From assembly GCF_030813415.1 (NCBI RefSeq), contig NZ_JAUSUF010000002.1:124001-188000 (forward strand): a stretch of 64,000 nucleotides of DNA. The letters run 5' to 3'. A model generated the notes under the pieces. The model ran no database searches, was not told the DNA's origin, and worked only from the letters and a program-made list of their open reading frames with translations. The translations under genes and the position numbers were made by a program. Source of the DNA: Eubacterium multiforme (lineage in GTDB: Bacteria; Bacillota; Clostridia; Clostridiales; Clostridiaceae). Each line of letters begins with the position of its first letter. Position 1 is the stretch's first letter. Below, one piece after another: positions 27,686 to 36,603 of this stretch.

Positions 27686-27980
27686 CTATATCGCCATCCC
27701 ATGACAGCATCCCACCACGAACATTAACTCCATTTTTTATATCTAAATCATCTAAAAGTGATACTGCATGAGCACTTCTATTTCCACTTTTACATATAAA
27801 ATAAACAGGTTTATCAGTTGGTATATCATCACTATAATCTTCTATATCAGATAATGGAATGTTTTTTGAATTTGGTACATGACCATGTATAAATTCATCT
27901 TTTTCCCTTACATCAATTATTAATGTAGAAGGATCCTTTTTTATTAATTCTTGTAATTTATTTGTTGATATTTCTTTCAT
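27678..27980 (-). CDS. Rhodanese-domain sulfurtransferase
   Basis: 100 residues, a single rhodanese domain. The active-site loop CKSGNRS carries Cys63, and conserved IIDVREKDEFIHGHVPNS lies near the N terminus. Single-domain rhodaneses (GlpE/PspE-like) shuttle sulfane sulfur in the cytosol; no signal peptide is present. AAGGAG precedes the ATG on the minus strand. The upstream permease is separated by a terminator. Confidence 0.9.
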   Translation of the reverse strand: MKEISTNKLQELIKKDPSTLIIDVREKDEFIHGHVPNSKNIPLSDIEDYSDDIPTDKPVYFICKSGNRSAHAVSLLDDLDIKNGVNVRGGMLSWDGDIEK

Positions 27981-28059
27981 AATTAGTATCTCCTTAAAAG
28001 TCTTAATAATTGTTTATTATAGCACTTATTTTTATTATTTAAAAATGTTTATTTATAAA

Positions 28060-28115
28060 TAATAAAAATAAAAGAGCTATAGATTTAATAATTTCAATAA
28101 ATACTATAGCCCTTT
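28060..28115 (-). terminator. Terminator of the amino acid permease
   Basis: On the minus strand AAGGGCTATAG (28114-28104) pairs with CTATAGCTCTT (28082-28072) with one G-U pair. A TTTTATTTTTATT tail follows. Confidence 0.75.
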
Positions 28116-28137
28116 AGATATAAATGAATTTTATAAT

Positions 28138-29586
28138 TTATTTTTCATCAATAAATTCTGAATTTTTCTTTTTTGCAATTTTAGGTAATATTAGACCTAA
28201 TCCTAAAAGTACAAAAATAGTTGCCACATTTAAAATTACTTGGAATAACCAAGGTGTTGAAAATGCTTTTACATTTGATGGGAATATACCCATTATACAA
28301 GCAAATGCTGTAAATACAAAACACCATATACCAAAAGTAAGTGCTAACTTGTTGTTTTTAACAAATTTATAATCTGAATGGAATTTGCCTTTAACAGCTT
28401 TTCTTAGCATAATATAAGCTAAGAATACCCAAAGGTATCTCATAGGCATAACAACAGCATTTAATTTTAATAACCATGTAAATAATGAATTTACATCACC
28501 AATTCCTAGTGCTGGTACAACTATTAAAATTGATACTAATATTGTTGTCATAATATATCCATTAACAGGAACTCCACGTTTATTTACTTTAGATAATACT
28601 CTTGGAATATATCTATCATCAGCATCTCCTAATAAAACTTTTAAAGGAGCATCTATTGAAAATATTAATGCAGATATTTGTCCTGCTGCATTTGCAAGTG
28701 CATATAATATTAAAAAGAAATTTCCAACTCCATAATAAGCTCCAAGTTTTTGGAATGCATAATAAGCTCCATTCATCATTAAATCCTTTGGAACATTTGT
28801 TGCATCAAACATAATTCCCATTGCAAATGATCCAAGTATTGCAGTAATTGCAACCATTATTGCAAGAGCTATCATACCTTTTGGAAACCCTCTTTTAGGA
28901 TCCTTCATGTTATTTACATAAGGAGAAATTTTTTCAGCTCCTCCAACAGAAAATACTAACATGGCTAAAGTTGTAAAGTATGTAAAATCAAATTTAGGAA
29001 TAAATGTTCCAAAATGAATGTTTGGTGTTGCAACATGAACTCCTCTTATTGCTGGAGCGGCTATAACTAAAAGTATGTATAATAAAGACATAATAAAAGT
29101 TGCTATTCCAGCTATAGTTCCTATTTTACCTAATGAATTTATACCTCTTGATGCAATCCATACAAATAATAAAAATACTACTAAACAAATAAGTTGTAAT
29201 TGTATTGGATTCATATTGTTTAATGCATTTCCATCTTGAAATACTGCCCATCCAAGAGATATTGCTACTGCTTGTGGCTTTTGAGCCAAATATGGTATGT
29301 GTACAACCCAATAAGTCCAACCAGCTAAATAAGCAAGGGTAGGTCCTGTTGTGCTTCCAATCCATGAACTTACTCCTCCTTTTCCATCTTTAAATGTAGA
29401 ACCAAGTTCACCAACCATAAGTGCATAAGGCACAAAGTATAATGCTAGTATTAAAATCCAAGAAGTTATTACTGTTAAACCTTGATTTGCAAAGTTATTA
29501 ACTATATTACCAAAGCCCCAAACAGTAACAAATGCCATTAATCCAAGATTATACCACATAAGTTTTTTTGAATCATTGTTGTCCAT
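28138..29586 (-). CDS. APC-superfamily amino acid permease (GadC/YjeM-like)
   Basis: 482 residues with about twelve membrane helices. The N-terminal TM1 region (MAFVTVWGFGNIVNNFANQG) has the broken-helix Gly segment of APC transporters, and TM6 is near LVFSVGGAEKISPYVNNMK. This looks like the glutamate:GABA antiporter/YjeM branch. No decarboxylase gene is adjacent, so the amino acid carried cannot be stated. GGGAGG lies upstream of the ATG on the minus strand. It is followed by its own terminator. Confidence 0.8.
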   Translation of the reverse strand: MDNNDSKKLMWYNLGLMAFVTVWGFGNIVNNFANQGLTVITSWILILALYFVPYALMVGELGSTFKDGKGGVSSWIGSTTGPTLAYLAGWTYWVVHIPYLAQKPQAVAISLGWAVFQDGNALNNMNPIQLQLICLVVFLLFVWIASRGINSLGKIGTIAGIATFIMSLLYILLVIAAPAIRGVHVATPNIHFGTFIPKFDFTYFTTLAMLVFSVGGAEKISPYVNNMKDPKRGFPKGMIALAIMVAITAILGSFAMGIMFDATNVPKDLMMNGAYYAFQKLGAYYGVGNFFLILYALANAAGQISALIFSIDAPLKVLLGDADDRYIPRVLSKVNKRGVPVNGYIMTTILVSILIVVPALGIGDVNSLFTWLLKLNAVVMPMRYLWVFLAYIMLRKAVKGKFHSDYKFVKNNKLALTFGIWCFVFTAFACIMGIFPSNVKAFSTPWLFQVILNVATIFVLLGLGLILPKIAKKKNSEFIDEK

Positions 29587-30078
29587 TTTTATATCCTCCC
29601 TTTGAATTATATTTCCACTATTAAGCCTTCAACATTATGTAAACTCAGGAAAGTTATAAAATATTTTTACATTTAATTGTCACTAAGAATAATTAAAATA
29701 CAATTCGATTTGTAATCATTTTTACGCTAAATGTAGGTTATGTTTTAGGTAAAAATGTTTTTTTACTTTATAATACTATCAAAATAATTTATTTAGTTTG
29801 TGTACTTTTTGAAAACTTTAAATATTTTAAGATTAAATTTTAGTGTATATTTTTAAATAATAAATATTATTTTTATATAAAAAAGATGAATTATACAAAA
29901 TGAAATTATTTTAACTGAATAAATAGTAAAAAAGTGTAACTATTTTTATTTAATTATAAAAAATATTATTAATTGTTATTTTATTAATTAATTATCCATT
30001 ATTTTACTAGATTCATTAATATTGTAGAAATTATTAGGAGATATATTTAAAAATAATACTATATAAAGATTTAAAATA
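29587..30078. other. Long AT-rich intergenic region without recognisable gene
   Basis: About 490 bases between the divergent permease and second queT genes. It contains stop codons in all frames, no ribosome binding site followed by a reading frame, and no riboswitch I recognise before the preQ1 element at 30125. It must hold the permease promoter. Confidence 0.6.
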
Positions 30079-30107
30079 TTGATTTAAAATAATTTAAAGT
30101 ATATAAT
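30079..30107 (+). promoter_or_regulatory. Promoter of the second preQ1-controlled queT
   Basis: TTGATT (30079-30084) and TATAAT (30102-30107) are 17 bases apart, just upstream of the aptamer. Confidence 0.6.
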
Positions 30108-30124
30108 CATTTTTGTAACAAATT

Positions 30125-30168
30125 AGAGACAGTTCGAAAGCCTCCTGTCTGGAAATAAAACTAAGGCA
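30125..30168 (+). ncRNA. preQ1-I riboswitch aptamer (second copy)
   Basis: It is nearly identical to the copy at 14789. AGACAG (30127-30132) pairs with CTGTCT (30145-30150), the loop is TTCG...GCCTCC, and the tail is AAAACTAAGGC (30157-30167), allowing the GCCT/AGGC pseudoknot. No intrinsic terminator follows. Instead a hairpin around the queT ribosome binding site (30205-30232) suggests translational output. Confidence 0.9.
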
Positions 30169-30204
30169 GAAAAAAATATTTAAATTTTTGTTAGGTGATG
30201 AGCT

Positions 30205-30232
30205 GAAATCTAACTTTAAGGGGGAAGATTTC
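30205..30232 (+). promoter_or_regulatory. Hairpin enclosing the queT ribosome binding site
   Basis: GAAATCT (30205-30211) pairs perfectly with AGATTTC (30226-30232). The loop holds the Shine-Dalgarno AAGGGGGA and the AUG follows at once. It is a candidate expression platform for the preQ1 riboswitch. Confidence 0.5.
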
Positions 30233-30718
30233 ATGGACAAAACCATAAAAAGAATCGTATTATCAGGAATTATAGCAGCTTTATATGCTGCACTAACTTT
30301 ATTACTTGCACCAATTAGTTATGGGCCAATTCAATTTAGAGTGTCAGAAGTGTTAGTTTTACTTGCTTATTTTGATCCATTTTATATAATTGGACTTACT
30401 CTTGGATGCTTTATTTCAAATATTTTAGGCCCAAATGGATTAATGGATATTATATTTGGAACATTAGCTACATTCATAAGTGTTGTAGCTATATATTTAA
30501 CTAGTAAAGTTAATTTAAAAGAGAAGTATAAATTATTTTTAGCTTCTTTATGGCCAACTTTATTTAATGGATTAATTATTGGAACAATGCTAAGTTATTT
30601 ACTTAATGTACCTTTAGTTTTAACAATGTTAGAAGTTGGAATTGGAGAATTTGTTGTTGTATCTATAATAGGGGTACCAATAATGTATAAGATAAGAGAT
30701 AAAATTAGAAAGTTATAA
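30233..30718 (+). CDS. queT: QueT-family queuosine precursor transporter (second copy)
   Basis: 161 residues, mostly membrane helices. The QueT signature LAPISYGPIQFRVSEVL lies near residues 25-41. It is a paralogue of the protein at 15621 and probably imports preQ1 or another queuosine precursor. ATG 30233 follows AAGGGGGA; a TTG further upstream is in frame but has no ribosome binding site. It is monocistronic, with a preQ1-I aptamer in its leader. Confidence 0.85.
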   Translation: MDKTIKRIVLSGIIAALYAALTLLLAPISYGPIQFRVSEVLVLLAYFDPFYIIGLTLGCFISNILGPNGLMDIIFGTLATFISVVAIYLTSKVNLKEKYKLFLASLWPTLFNGLIIGTMLSYLLNVPLVLTMLEVGIGEFVVVSIIGVPIMYKIRDKIRKL

Positions 30719-30723
30719 ACTAA

Positions 30724-30764
30724 AAAGAAATGCTAGATAAATAATTCTAGCATTTCTTTTTTAC
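30724..30764 (+). terminator. Intrinsic terminator after the second queT
   Basis: A 14-bp stem (30724-30737 with 30746-30759) is followed by TTTTT. Confidence 0.85.
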
Positions 30765-30803
30765 TTTTTGAAAATTTAACTTTTAAAATAATAGTAGGTA
30801 ACT

Positions 30804-31541
30804 TTACTTTAAATTTTTAATATTTTCATCAAGCTTATCTAAATACTCTTCTAAGCATAGACTATTTTTCATTATTTTCTCTGCATGTTTTTTACCTACA
30901 TATCTATAATGCCATGGCTCATAAGAATATTTTGTTATATTAACTTTATCCTTTGGATATCTTAAAATAAATCCATATTTATAACAATTTTTTTTAAGCC
31001 ATCTAGAAGCTTTTGATTTCTCAAATCTATAATCTAAATTACTATTTTCCTTACTTAATATATCTATTGCTAATCCAGTTTCATGCTCACTTGCACTGGG
31101 AGGAGCTGAATATTCTAATGTAGCTTTTTTGCCTTTTCTTTTAACATTTGAGTTAAACAGAGTTACTTGGGTTTTATGAGTACGATATCCTGAAGCACCA
31201 AGTAAAGTAATACCCTCTGATTTAGCATCTTTAAACATTTTGGCTGCATTTTCAGCTACAGTTTTATTTAATTTAGTTGTAACTATATAAGGTAAAAATG
31301 GAAGATTTGATTCAACAATATCCTTTGCAACATAATCATCCTTTAGGAGATGAGTTTTATTTACTAAAAAAAGATAAGGATCATTTCGTTCCTCTTCTAA
31401 AGATGCTAATTCATTTTGTAATGAGTTAGTATTTGAATTTACGATATTTGTTTTTTCCTTATTATTAAAATAAATTCCTATTAAAATGACAAATATTATA
31501 ATACCAATTATAAATACTTTAAAATATTTTGATTTTAACAT
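30804..31541 (-). CDS. D-alanyl-D-alanine carboxypeptidase (VanY, M15 family)
   Basis: 245 residues. One N-terminal membrane anchor (about 9-25) is followed by an extracytoplasmic M15B domain. The zinc ligands are His153 and Asp160 (SEHETGLAID) and His211, with catalytic Glu208 (EPWHYR). It trims the terminal D-Ala from peptidoglycan stem peptides at the cell surface. No vanA/B-type resistance genes are nearby, so this is ordinary wall maturation. AAGAAGGGA precedes the ATG on the minus strand. Confidence 0.9.
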   Translation of the reverse strand: MLKSKYFKVFIIGIIIFVILIGIYFNNKEKTNIVNSNTNSLQNELASLEEERNDPYLFLVNKTHLLKDDYVAKDIVESNLPFLPYIVTTKLNKTVAENAAKMFKDAKSEGITLLGASGYRTHKTQVTLFNSNVKRKGKKATLEYSAPPSASEHETGLAIDILSKENSNLDYRFEKSKASRWLKKNCYKYGFILRYPKDKVNITKYSYEPWHYRYVGKKHAEKIMKNSLCLEEYLDKLDENIKNLK

Positions 31542-31709
31542 ATATAAGTCCCTTCTTAAATGAATATTTCACTTAATATTACCATGAATGGTTTTAATAT
31601 ACAATAATACCTTTTTGTTAAATAGTATAAATTTTGTATAATATAAATATAGTTATTTTTTAAACAATAAAAGTAATATAAAAATTTTATTATGTATGGA
31701 GGGTATAAA

Positions 31710-31979
31710 ATGAATTCAATAATTACTGTTATAGGTCAAGATAAAGTAGGAATAGTTTCAGCTATAAGTGCTGAACTAGCTAGATTAAACATTAATATTT
31801 TAGATGTAAATCAAACAATAATGAATGGAAATTTTACAATGTTTATGATTGTAGATTTAGAAAAATGCAATTGTAATTTTAATGAGGTTAGTAAGTGTCT
31901 TTCAAAAATAGGAGATAATTTAAATGTAATAATTAAAATTCAAAAGGAAGAAATATTTAAAACAATGTATACTATTTAG
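31710..31979 (+). CDS. ACT-domain protein (UPF0237)
   Basis: 89 residues, one ACT domain (ITVIGQDKVGIVSAISAELA), the UPF0237 family. ACT domains bind amino acids or other small ligands. Members of this family commonly sit directly upstream of the UPF0210 gene, as here, so the pair probably works together; the function is unknown. ATG 31710 follows TGGAGGG; the upstream in-frame ATG at 31692 overlaps that site and is rejected. Confidence 0.85.
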   Translation: MNSIITVIGQDKVGIVSAISAELARLNINILDVNQTIMNGNFTMFMIVDLEKCNCNFNEVSKCLSKIGDNLNVIIKIQKEEIFKTMYTI

Positions 31980-31994
31980 ATTGGAGAGATTATT

Positions 31995-33350
31995 TTGAAT
32001 ACAAATAATATATTAGAAACTATAAAAATGATTGATGAAGAAAACTTAGATATAAGAACAATTACTATGGGAATATCTTTACTTGATTGTATAGATTCAA
32101 ATGAAAAGGTTCTATTGGATAAAATATATAACAAAATAACTAAATCAGCAAAAGATCTTGTAAAGGTAGGAAATGATATTGAAAAAGAATTTGGAGTTCC
32201 AATAGTTAATAAGAGGGTATCTGTTACTCCAATATCAATAATTGGAGGAGCTACTAATCTCCATAGTTATGTAAATATAGCTAAGACTTTAGATAAAGCA
32301 GCAGAAGATTTAGGAATAGATTTTTTGGGTGGATTTTCAGCATTAGTTCAAAAGGGTTATACAAAAGGAGATAAAATACTTATAAATTCAATTCCAGAGG
32401 CTTTAGCAAATACAAATAAAGTTTGTGCATCTGTAAATGTTGGCTCTTCAAAGGCAGGTATAAATATGGATGCTGTTAGAGATATGGGGAAAATTATAAA
32501 AGATACGGCAAACCTTACTAAGGACACAAATGGCTTTGGATGTGCTAAGCTAGTTGTTTTTGCAAATGCAGTTGAAGATAATCCATTTATGGCAGGAGCT
32601 TTCCATGGAGTTTCTGAAGGAGAAAAGATAATAAATGTTGGAGTTTCAGGACCTGGCGTAGTTCAAAGGGCACTTGAAAAAGTTAGAGGAGAATCCTTTG
32701 ATGTTGTTTGCGAAACAATAAAGAAAACAGCATTTAAAATTACTAGAATAGGTCAATTAGTTGGAACAGAAGCTTCAAAAAGATTAGGAGTTCCCTTTGG
32801 AATTGTTGATTTATCATTAGCACCAACTCCTGCAATAGGAGACTCTGTTGCTCATATATTAGAAGAAATAGGTCTTGAAAAAGTTGGAACCCATGGAACA
32901 ACAGCAGCTTTAGCTTTATTAAATGATGCAGTTAAAAAAGGTGGAGTAATGGCTTGTAAACATGTTGGTGGATTAAGTGGTGCCTTCATACCAGTATCTG
33001 AAGATGCAGGTATGATAGATGGTGTTTTAGATGGTTCATTAAATATAGAAAAACTAGAAGCAATGACTTGTGTATGTTCTGTTGGATTGGATATGATTGC
33101 AATACCTGGAGAAACCTCTGCATCTACAATATCAGCTATTATAGCAGATGAGGCAGCAATAGGTGTTATAAATAATAAAACAACAGCAGTAAGAGTTATT
33201 CCTGCACCAGGTTCTAAGGTTTCTGATATGATAGAGTTTGGTGGACTTTTAGGAAGAGCGCCAGTAATGAAAGTAAATAAATTTAGTTCAGATAAATTTA
33301 TAGCAAGAGGTGGTAGAATACCTGCACCTATACATTCTTTTAAAAATTAA
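31995..33350 (+). CDS. PFL-like family protein UPF0210 (DUF711)
   Basis: 451 residues matching the UPF0210/DUF711 family, related in fold to pyruvate-formate lyase-type barrels. It has no obvious glycyl-radical motif, and its reaction is unknown. Gly-rich segments such as [18 protein letters not shown] and [19 protein letters not shown] are typical. It starts with TTG at 31995 behind GGAGAG, 15 bases after the ACT-domain gene, and is clearly co-transcribed with it. Confidence 0.85.
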   Translation: MNTNNILETIKMIDEENLDIRTITMGISLLDCIDSNEKVLLDKIYNKITKSAKDLVKVGNDIEKEFGVPIVNKRVSVTPISIIGGATNLHSYVNIAKTLDKAAEDLGIDFLGGFSALVQKGYTKGDKILINSIPEALANTNKVCASVNVGSSKAGINMDAVRDMGKIIKDTANLTKDTNGFGCAKLVVFANAVEDNPFMAGAFHGVSEGEKIINVGVSGPGVVQRALEKVRGESFDVVCETIKKTAFKITRIGQLVGTEASKRLGVPFGIVDLSLAPTPAIGDSVAHILEEIGLEKVGTHGTTAALALLNDAVKKGGVMACKHVGGLSGAFIPVSEDAGMIDGVLDGSLNIEKLEAMTCVCSVGLDMIAIPGETSASTISAIIADEAAIGVINNKTTAVRVIPAPGSKVSDMIEFGGLLGRAPVMKVNKFSSDKFIARGGRIPAPIHSFKN

Positions 33351-33432
33351 CATAATAGTTTAAGTTAAAATAATTATTTATTAATAACAATTTAATGCTA
33401 TAATATCTCTATATAAAGGAGGTTTTTTCAAA

Positions 33433-34188
33433 ATGAAAAAGTTAATATCTTGGAATGTAAATGGAATTAGAGCCTGTGTAAAAAAAGGCTTTTTAGAATA
33501 TTTTAATGAAAGTAATGCGGATATCTTTTGCCTTCAAGAAACTAAACTTCAAGAAGGTCAACTAGATTTAGAATTAGATGGCTATTATGAATATTGGAAT
33601 TACGCTGAAAAGAAAGGATATTCAGGAACAGCTTTATTTACTAAAGAAAAGCCACTAAATGTATTATATGGTCTAGGAATAGAAGAACATGATAAGGAAG
33701 GAAGAGTTATAACAGCCGAATTTAATGAATATTATGTTGTAACTGTTTATACTCCAAATTCTAAAGAAAAACTTGCAAGACTTGATTATAGAATGAATTG
33801 GGAAGATGAATTTAGATCATTTTTAAAAGAACTTGAAAAAAATAAGCCTGTTATAGTATGTGGTGATTTAAATGTAGCACATAATGAAATAGATCTTAAA
33901 AATCCTAAAACAAATAGAAAAAATGCAGGTTTTAGTGATGAAGAGAGAGCAAAGTTTAGTGAATTACTAAATAGTGGATTTATTGATACTTTTAGATATT
34001 TTTATCCAGATTTAGAAGGTGCATATTCTTGGTGGTCTTATAGATTTAATGCAAGAAAAAATAATGCAGGATGGAGAATAGATTATTTTCTAGTATCAGA
34101 ATCTCTTAAAGATAGACTTGTTGATGCAAAAATACACACAGAAGTTTTAGGCTCTGATCATTGTCCAGTTGAACTAACAATTAAATAA
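33433..34188 (+). CDS. exoA: Exodeoxyribonuclease III (AP endonuclease)
   Basis: 251 residues of the xth/ExoA family. Conserved motifs are [16 protein letters not shown] (N terminus), FCLQETKLQ (metal-binding Glu), [12 protein letters not shown] (catalytic Asp-x-Asn), [10 protein letters not shown] and [10 protein letters not shown] (catalytic Asp-His). It nicks DNA 5' to abasic sites and degrades 3' ends during base-excision repair. AAAGGAGG precedes the ATG. Monocistronic with its own terminator. Confidence 0.95.
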   Translation: MKKLISWNVNGIRACVKKGFLEYFNESNADIFCLQETKLQEGQLDLELDGYYEYWNYAEKKGYSGTALFTKEKPLNVLYGLGIEEHDKEGRVITAEFNEYYVVTVYTPNSKEKLARLDYRMNWEDEFRSFLKELEKNKPVIVCGDLNVAHNEIDLKNPKTNRKNAGFSDEERAKFSELLNSGFIDTFRYFYPDLEGAYSWWSYRFNARKNNAGWRIDYFLVSESLKDRLVDAKIHTEVLGSDHCPVELTIK

Positions 34189-34200
34189 TTAGAAATTATA

Positions 34201-34237
34201 AGAAATAAGAGTTAATATTCTCTTATTTCTTTTTTTA
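34201..34237 (+). terminator. Intrinsic terminator after exoA
   Basis: AGAAATAAGAG (34201-34211) pairs with CTCTTATTTCT (34220-34230), then TTTTTTT. Confidence 0.9.
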
Positions 34238-34305
34238 CGTAACTTACATATCTTTTTAGAATAATATATATTAATAAAATAAAATTTAAATAAGGAGTAA
34301 GTAAA

Positions 34306-34503
34306 ATGAAGAAAAAGAATATTTTAATTCTAAAATATTTTAGTTTTGCGTTAATTCTTTTTGTAGGCTTTATAGCAGCTCCTTTTGTATTTAATAAATT
34401 TTCTTTTAGTTATTTCAGTAATCCAGTTTTTTGGGGTGGAATTTCTCCATTGATTTTTTTAGCACCAACAATTCTTTTTGCATTATTTGAAAGTGAGGAA
34501 TAG
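34306..34503 (+). CDS. Small two-helix membrane protein
   Basis: 65 residues with two hydrophobic helices (about 7-28 and 40-60) and a charged C terminus ESEE. AAGGAG lies 9 bases before the ATG, supporting translation. The family is not recognised. A GGAATGTTA-type hairpin follows the stop. Confidence 0.6.
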   Translation: MKKKNILILKYFSFALILFVGFIAAPFVFNKFSFSYFSNPVFWGGISPLIFLAPTILFALFESEE

Positions 34504-34629
34504 TTTAATTTGGAATGTTAGTTTTAACATTCCATTTAAAATTTAGGTTATATTTTGTTAAGAAGTTATTTTATATAACCCTTTAGAATTAATTAAGCAG
34601 TGAGATAAATTTTATTATCTATTCAGAAA

Positions 34630-34908
34630 TTAAAAGTAAATTTTAATTTCTTCTAATATTTCTTCATGTAACATATTTAAATAATTTAATTCATGATTAT
34701 ATTTACCATATAAATTATTTGCTATTTTTTCACAAGAAGTAATAAATTTAATATATTCATCTTTAGATAATAAATTTATTTTATCAGAAATATATTTTGG
34801 AAAATGATATTCATCATCTGTAAAATATCCAGTTAATTCTTCTTCTTTTAATGAATTAATTATTTCTTTTACAATAATTATAATATCGTCATTTGTAAAG
34901 TTATTCAT
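34630..34908 (-). CDS. Hypothetical acidic protein
   Basis: 92 residues from the preferred start (MNNFTNDD), acidic and helical, with no motif I recognise and no signal peptide. The minus-strand GAAAGGA just upstream of 34908 supports this start. The in-frame extension to 35004 is extremely Ile/Tyr-rich and looks like translated promoter DNA. Confidence 0.55.
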   Translation of the reverse strand: MNNFTNDDIIIIVKEIINSLKEEELTGYFTDDEYHFPKYISDKINLLSKDEYIKFITSCEKIANNLYGKYNHELNYLNMLHEEILEEIKIYF

Positions 34909-35108
34909 AATGTAAAAATCCTTTCTAAATATATTAATAATAATTTTATCATAATAAATATATATTATAAAGAATACCTTAATATAGAAGACATAATAAC
35001 TCATAATAAAAATAGAAAATAAAAGAGGAATTTAGTATTTTTTATCGAAATAGTAAAATGAGAATACATTTACTTTTACAAAGGTTAAGACTAGGAGGAA
35101 AGATTACT

Positions 35109-35495
35109 GTGGGTAAGGTTATAGGATGTTCAATAATACTTAAAGATGATTTTAATAATGTATTGATTTTAAAAAAAGGGAATAAAAAAGACGCCAAAGG
35201 GTGGAAATGCGTAGGACGATTAAAAAAGGGAAGAGAAACAAATGAAAAATGTATTATAAATGCAATTAAAGAGGATTTAAATACGTTAGTATTTGATTTA
35301 GAAGTAATAAAGGAATTTAATTTATCTAATGATGAAGGATCAATTCTTATATATTCTGGTAAAATAAAAGAATATATGAATTTAGGTAAAAAGGTTTGTG
35401 AAGCTAGTTGGATAAATGAAAAAACAATTGATCAATATGATTTTATTGATGAGGAAAAAGAAATTCTTTTAGACTATTTTAAATCAAATAAATAA
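35109..35495 (+). CDS. Degenerate NUDIX-fold protein
   Basis: 128 residues with a NUDIX-like beginning (GKVIGCSIILKDDFNNVLIL) and a box-like segment GRETNEKCIINAIKEDLNTL. The catalytic REUXEE core is replaced by KEDLNT, so the metal-binding Glu residues are missing and hydrolase activity is doubtful. The start is set at GTG 35109 because AGGAGGA (35093-35099) lies at the right distance. The in-frame ATG at 35058 has no ribosome binding site. It may be a binding or regulatory relative. Confidence 0.55.
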   Translation: MGKVIGCSIILKDDFNNVLILKKGNKKDAKGWKCVGRLKKGRETNEKCIINAIKEDLNTLVFDLEVIKEFNLSNDEGSILIYSGKIKEYMNLGKKVCEASWINEKTIDQYDFIDEEKEILLDYFKSNK

Positions 35496-35513
35496 TATAT
35501 TACTAAAAATTTT

Positions 35514-35550
35514 AAAGCTAAATGGTAGGAAATCATTTAGCTTTTATTTT
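35514..35550 (+). terminator. Intrinsic terminator after the NUDIX-like gene
   Basis: AAAGCTAAATG (35514-35524) pairs with CATTTAGCTTT (35534-35544), with a T-rich tail. Confidence 0.8.
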
Positions 35551-35630
35551 CTGAATAAGTTAATCATACAAGGTAATAATAAAAATAATCAATAATATTT
35601 CCTTGGAAATATATGGAAAGAAGGCTAGGC

Positions 35631-36137
35631 ATGTTATATTTAGTTATTTTCTTTGCAAAGATAATAGAAGTTTCCTTAACAACTGTAAGAACTGTCTTAC
35701 TAACTAGGGGAGAGAAATTATATGCATCTGTAATAGGTTTTTTTGAAGTAATTATATGGTTAGTAGTAGTAGGAAATGTTTTGCAAAATATTCAACAGGA
35801 TCCTATAAAGATTTTTGTTTATGCATTAGGTTTTGCATGTGGAAATTATGTAGGTTCAATTATTGAAGAAAAGTTAGCTATAGGACTTGTAACTTTTAAT
35901 ATTATAACTACAAAGGAAAATGAAGATAAAATATTAAAAGCTTTAAAAAGTGCTAATCTTGGAGTTACTGTAGTTTCAGGAAAAGGATATGATAATGAAA
36001 AATCAGTTTTAATAGTACACGCTAAAAGAAAGAGAAAAGGTGAAATAGTAAAATTGATAGAAGATTTAGATATTAAAGCTGTAATATCAATAGCAGATAC
36101 AAGAACAGTATATGGAGGATACGGCTTAAGAAAATAA
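35631..36137 (+). CDS. UPF0316 membrane protein (DUF5698/DUF2179)
   Basis: 168 residues. Three membrane helices lie in the first 90 residues (DUF5698; EVSLTTVRTVLLTRGEK), followed by a cytosolic DUF2179 domain (about 95-165) ending TVYGGYGLRK. Family UPF0316 is common in clostridia and its function is unknown; the DUF2179 domain occurs in YitT-type proteins. ATG 35631 follows GAAAGAAGG; the in-frame ATG at 35613 is too early for that site. Confidence 0.8.
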   Translation: MLYLVIFFAKIIEVSLTTVRTVLLTRGEKLYASVIGFFEVIIWLVVVGNVLQNIQQDPIKIFVYALGFACGNYVGSIIEEKLAIGLVTFNIITTKENEDKILKALKSANLGVTVVSGKGYDNEKSVLIVHAKRKRKGEIVKLIEDLDIKAVISIADTRTVYGGYGLRK

Positions 36138-36176
36138 ATACTATATTTAGTAAAATGACGTGAGGTAAAATGCAAG

Positions 36177-36581
36177 ATGATAAAAATACGTATTGATAAA
36201 AATAATTTAGGTGAACCAATATTTAAAATAAAAGTTAACGAAGATAAGATAAAAGAAAACAGATTATTATATAGAGGTATTTTAGGCGGTAAAAAAATTT
36301 CAGGATTATATAATTTTCAAATACCAATGAAGTATTTTGTGCCAATATATAATAATTTAAATAAAGATAATATTACTTTAGATACAAGAAGTATACTTTC
36401 ATTTTTAGAATTTTCAGATGAAATAGAGGATACTTATTATTATTCAGTTATTGCAACTCCTAAATATATGAGAAAATGGAGAGAAGAAAGATGCCAAAAC
36501 ATATACAAAATAACTATTGATAAGGAAACTAAAGAATTAGAAAAAAGAATTGCTTTTAAGAAAATAGATGTTTCTATTTAG
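36177..36581 (+). CDS. Hypothetical protein
   Basis: 134 residues, predicted soluble, with no motif I recognise. Segments such as ENRLLYRGILGGKKISGLYNF and YYYSVIATPKYMRKWREERC suggest a compact alpha/beta protein. GAGGT precedes the ATG. It follows the UPF0316 gene by 39 bases and is 22 bases before the isochorismatase-family gene, so the three may share a transcript. Confidence 0.55.
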   Translation: MIKIRIDKNNLGEPIFKIKVNEDKIKENRLLYRGILGGKKISGLYNFQIPMKYFVPIYNNLNKDNITLDTRSILSFLEFSDEIEDTYYYSVIATPKYMRKWREERCQNIYKITIDKETKELEKRIAFKKIDVSI

Positions 36582-36603
36582 TATTTTTATTATGGAGGGG
36601 TTT

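Noticed and set aside
30804-31541. Vancomycin resistance locus (vanY)
   Set aside because: Only a VanY-type carboxypeptidase is present, without vanR/S, vanH/A/X or similar genes. It is an ordinary wall enzyme.
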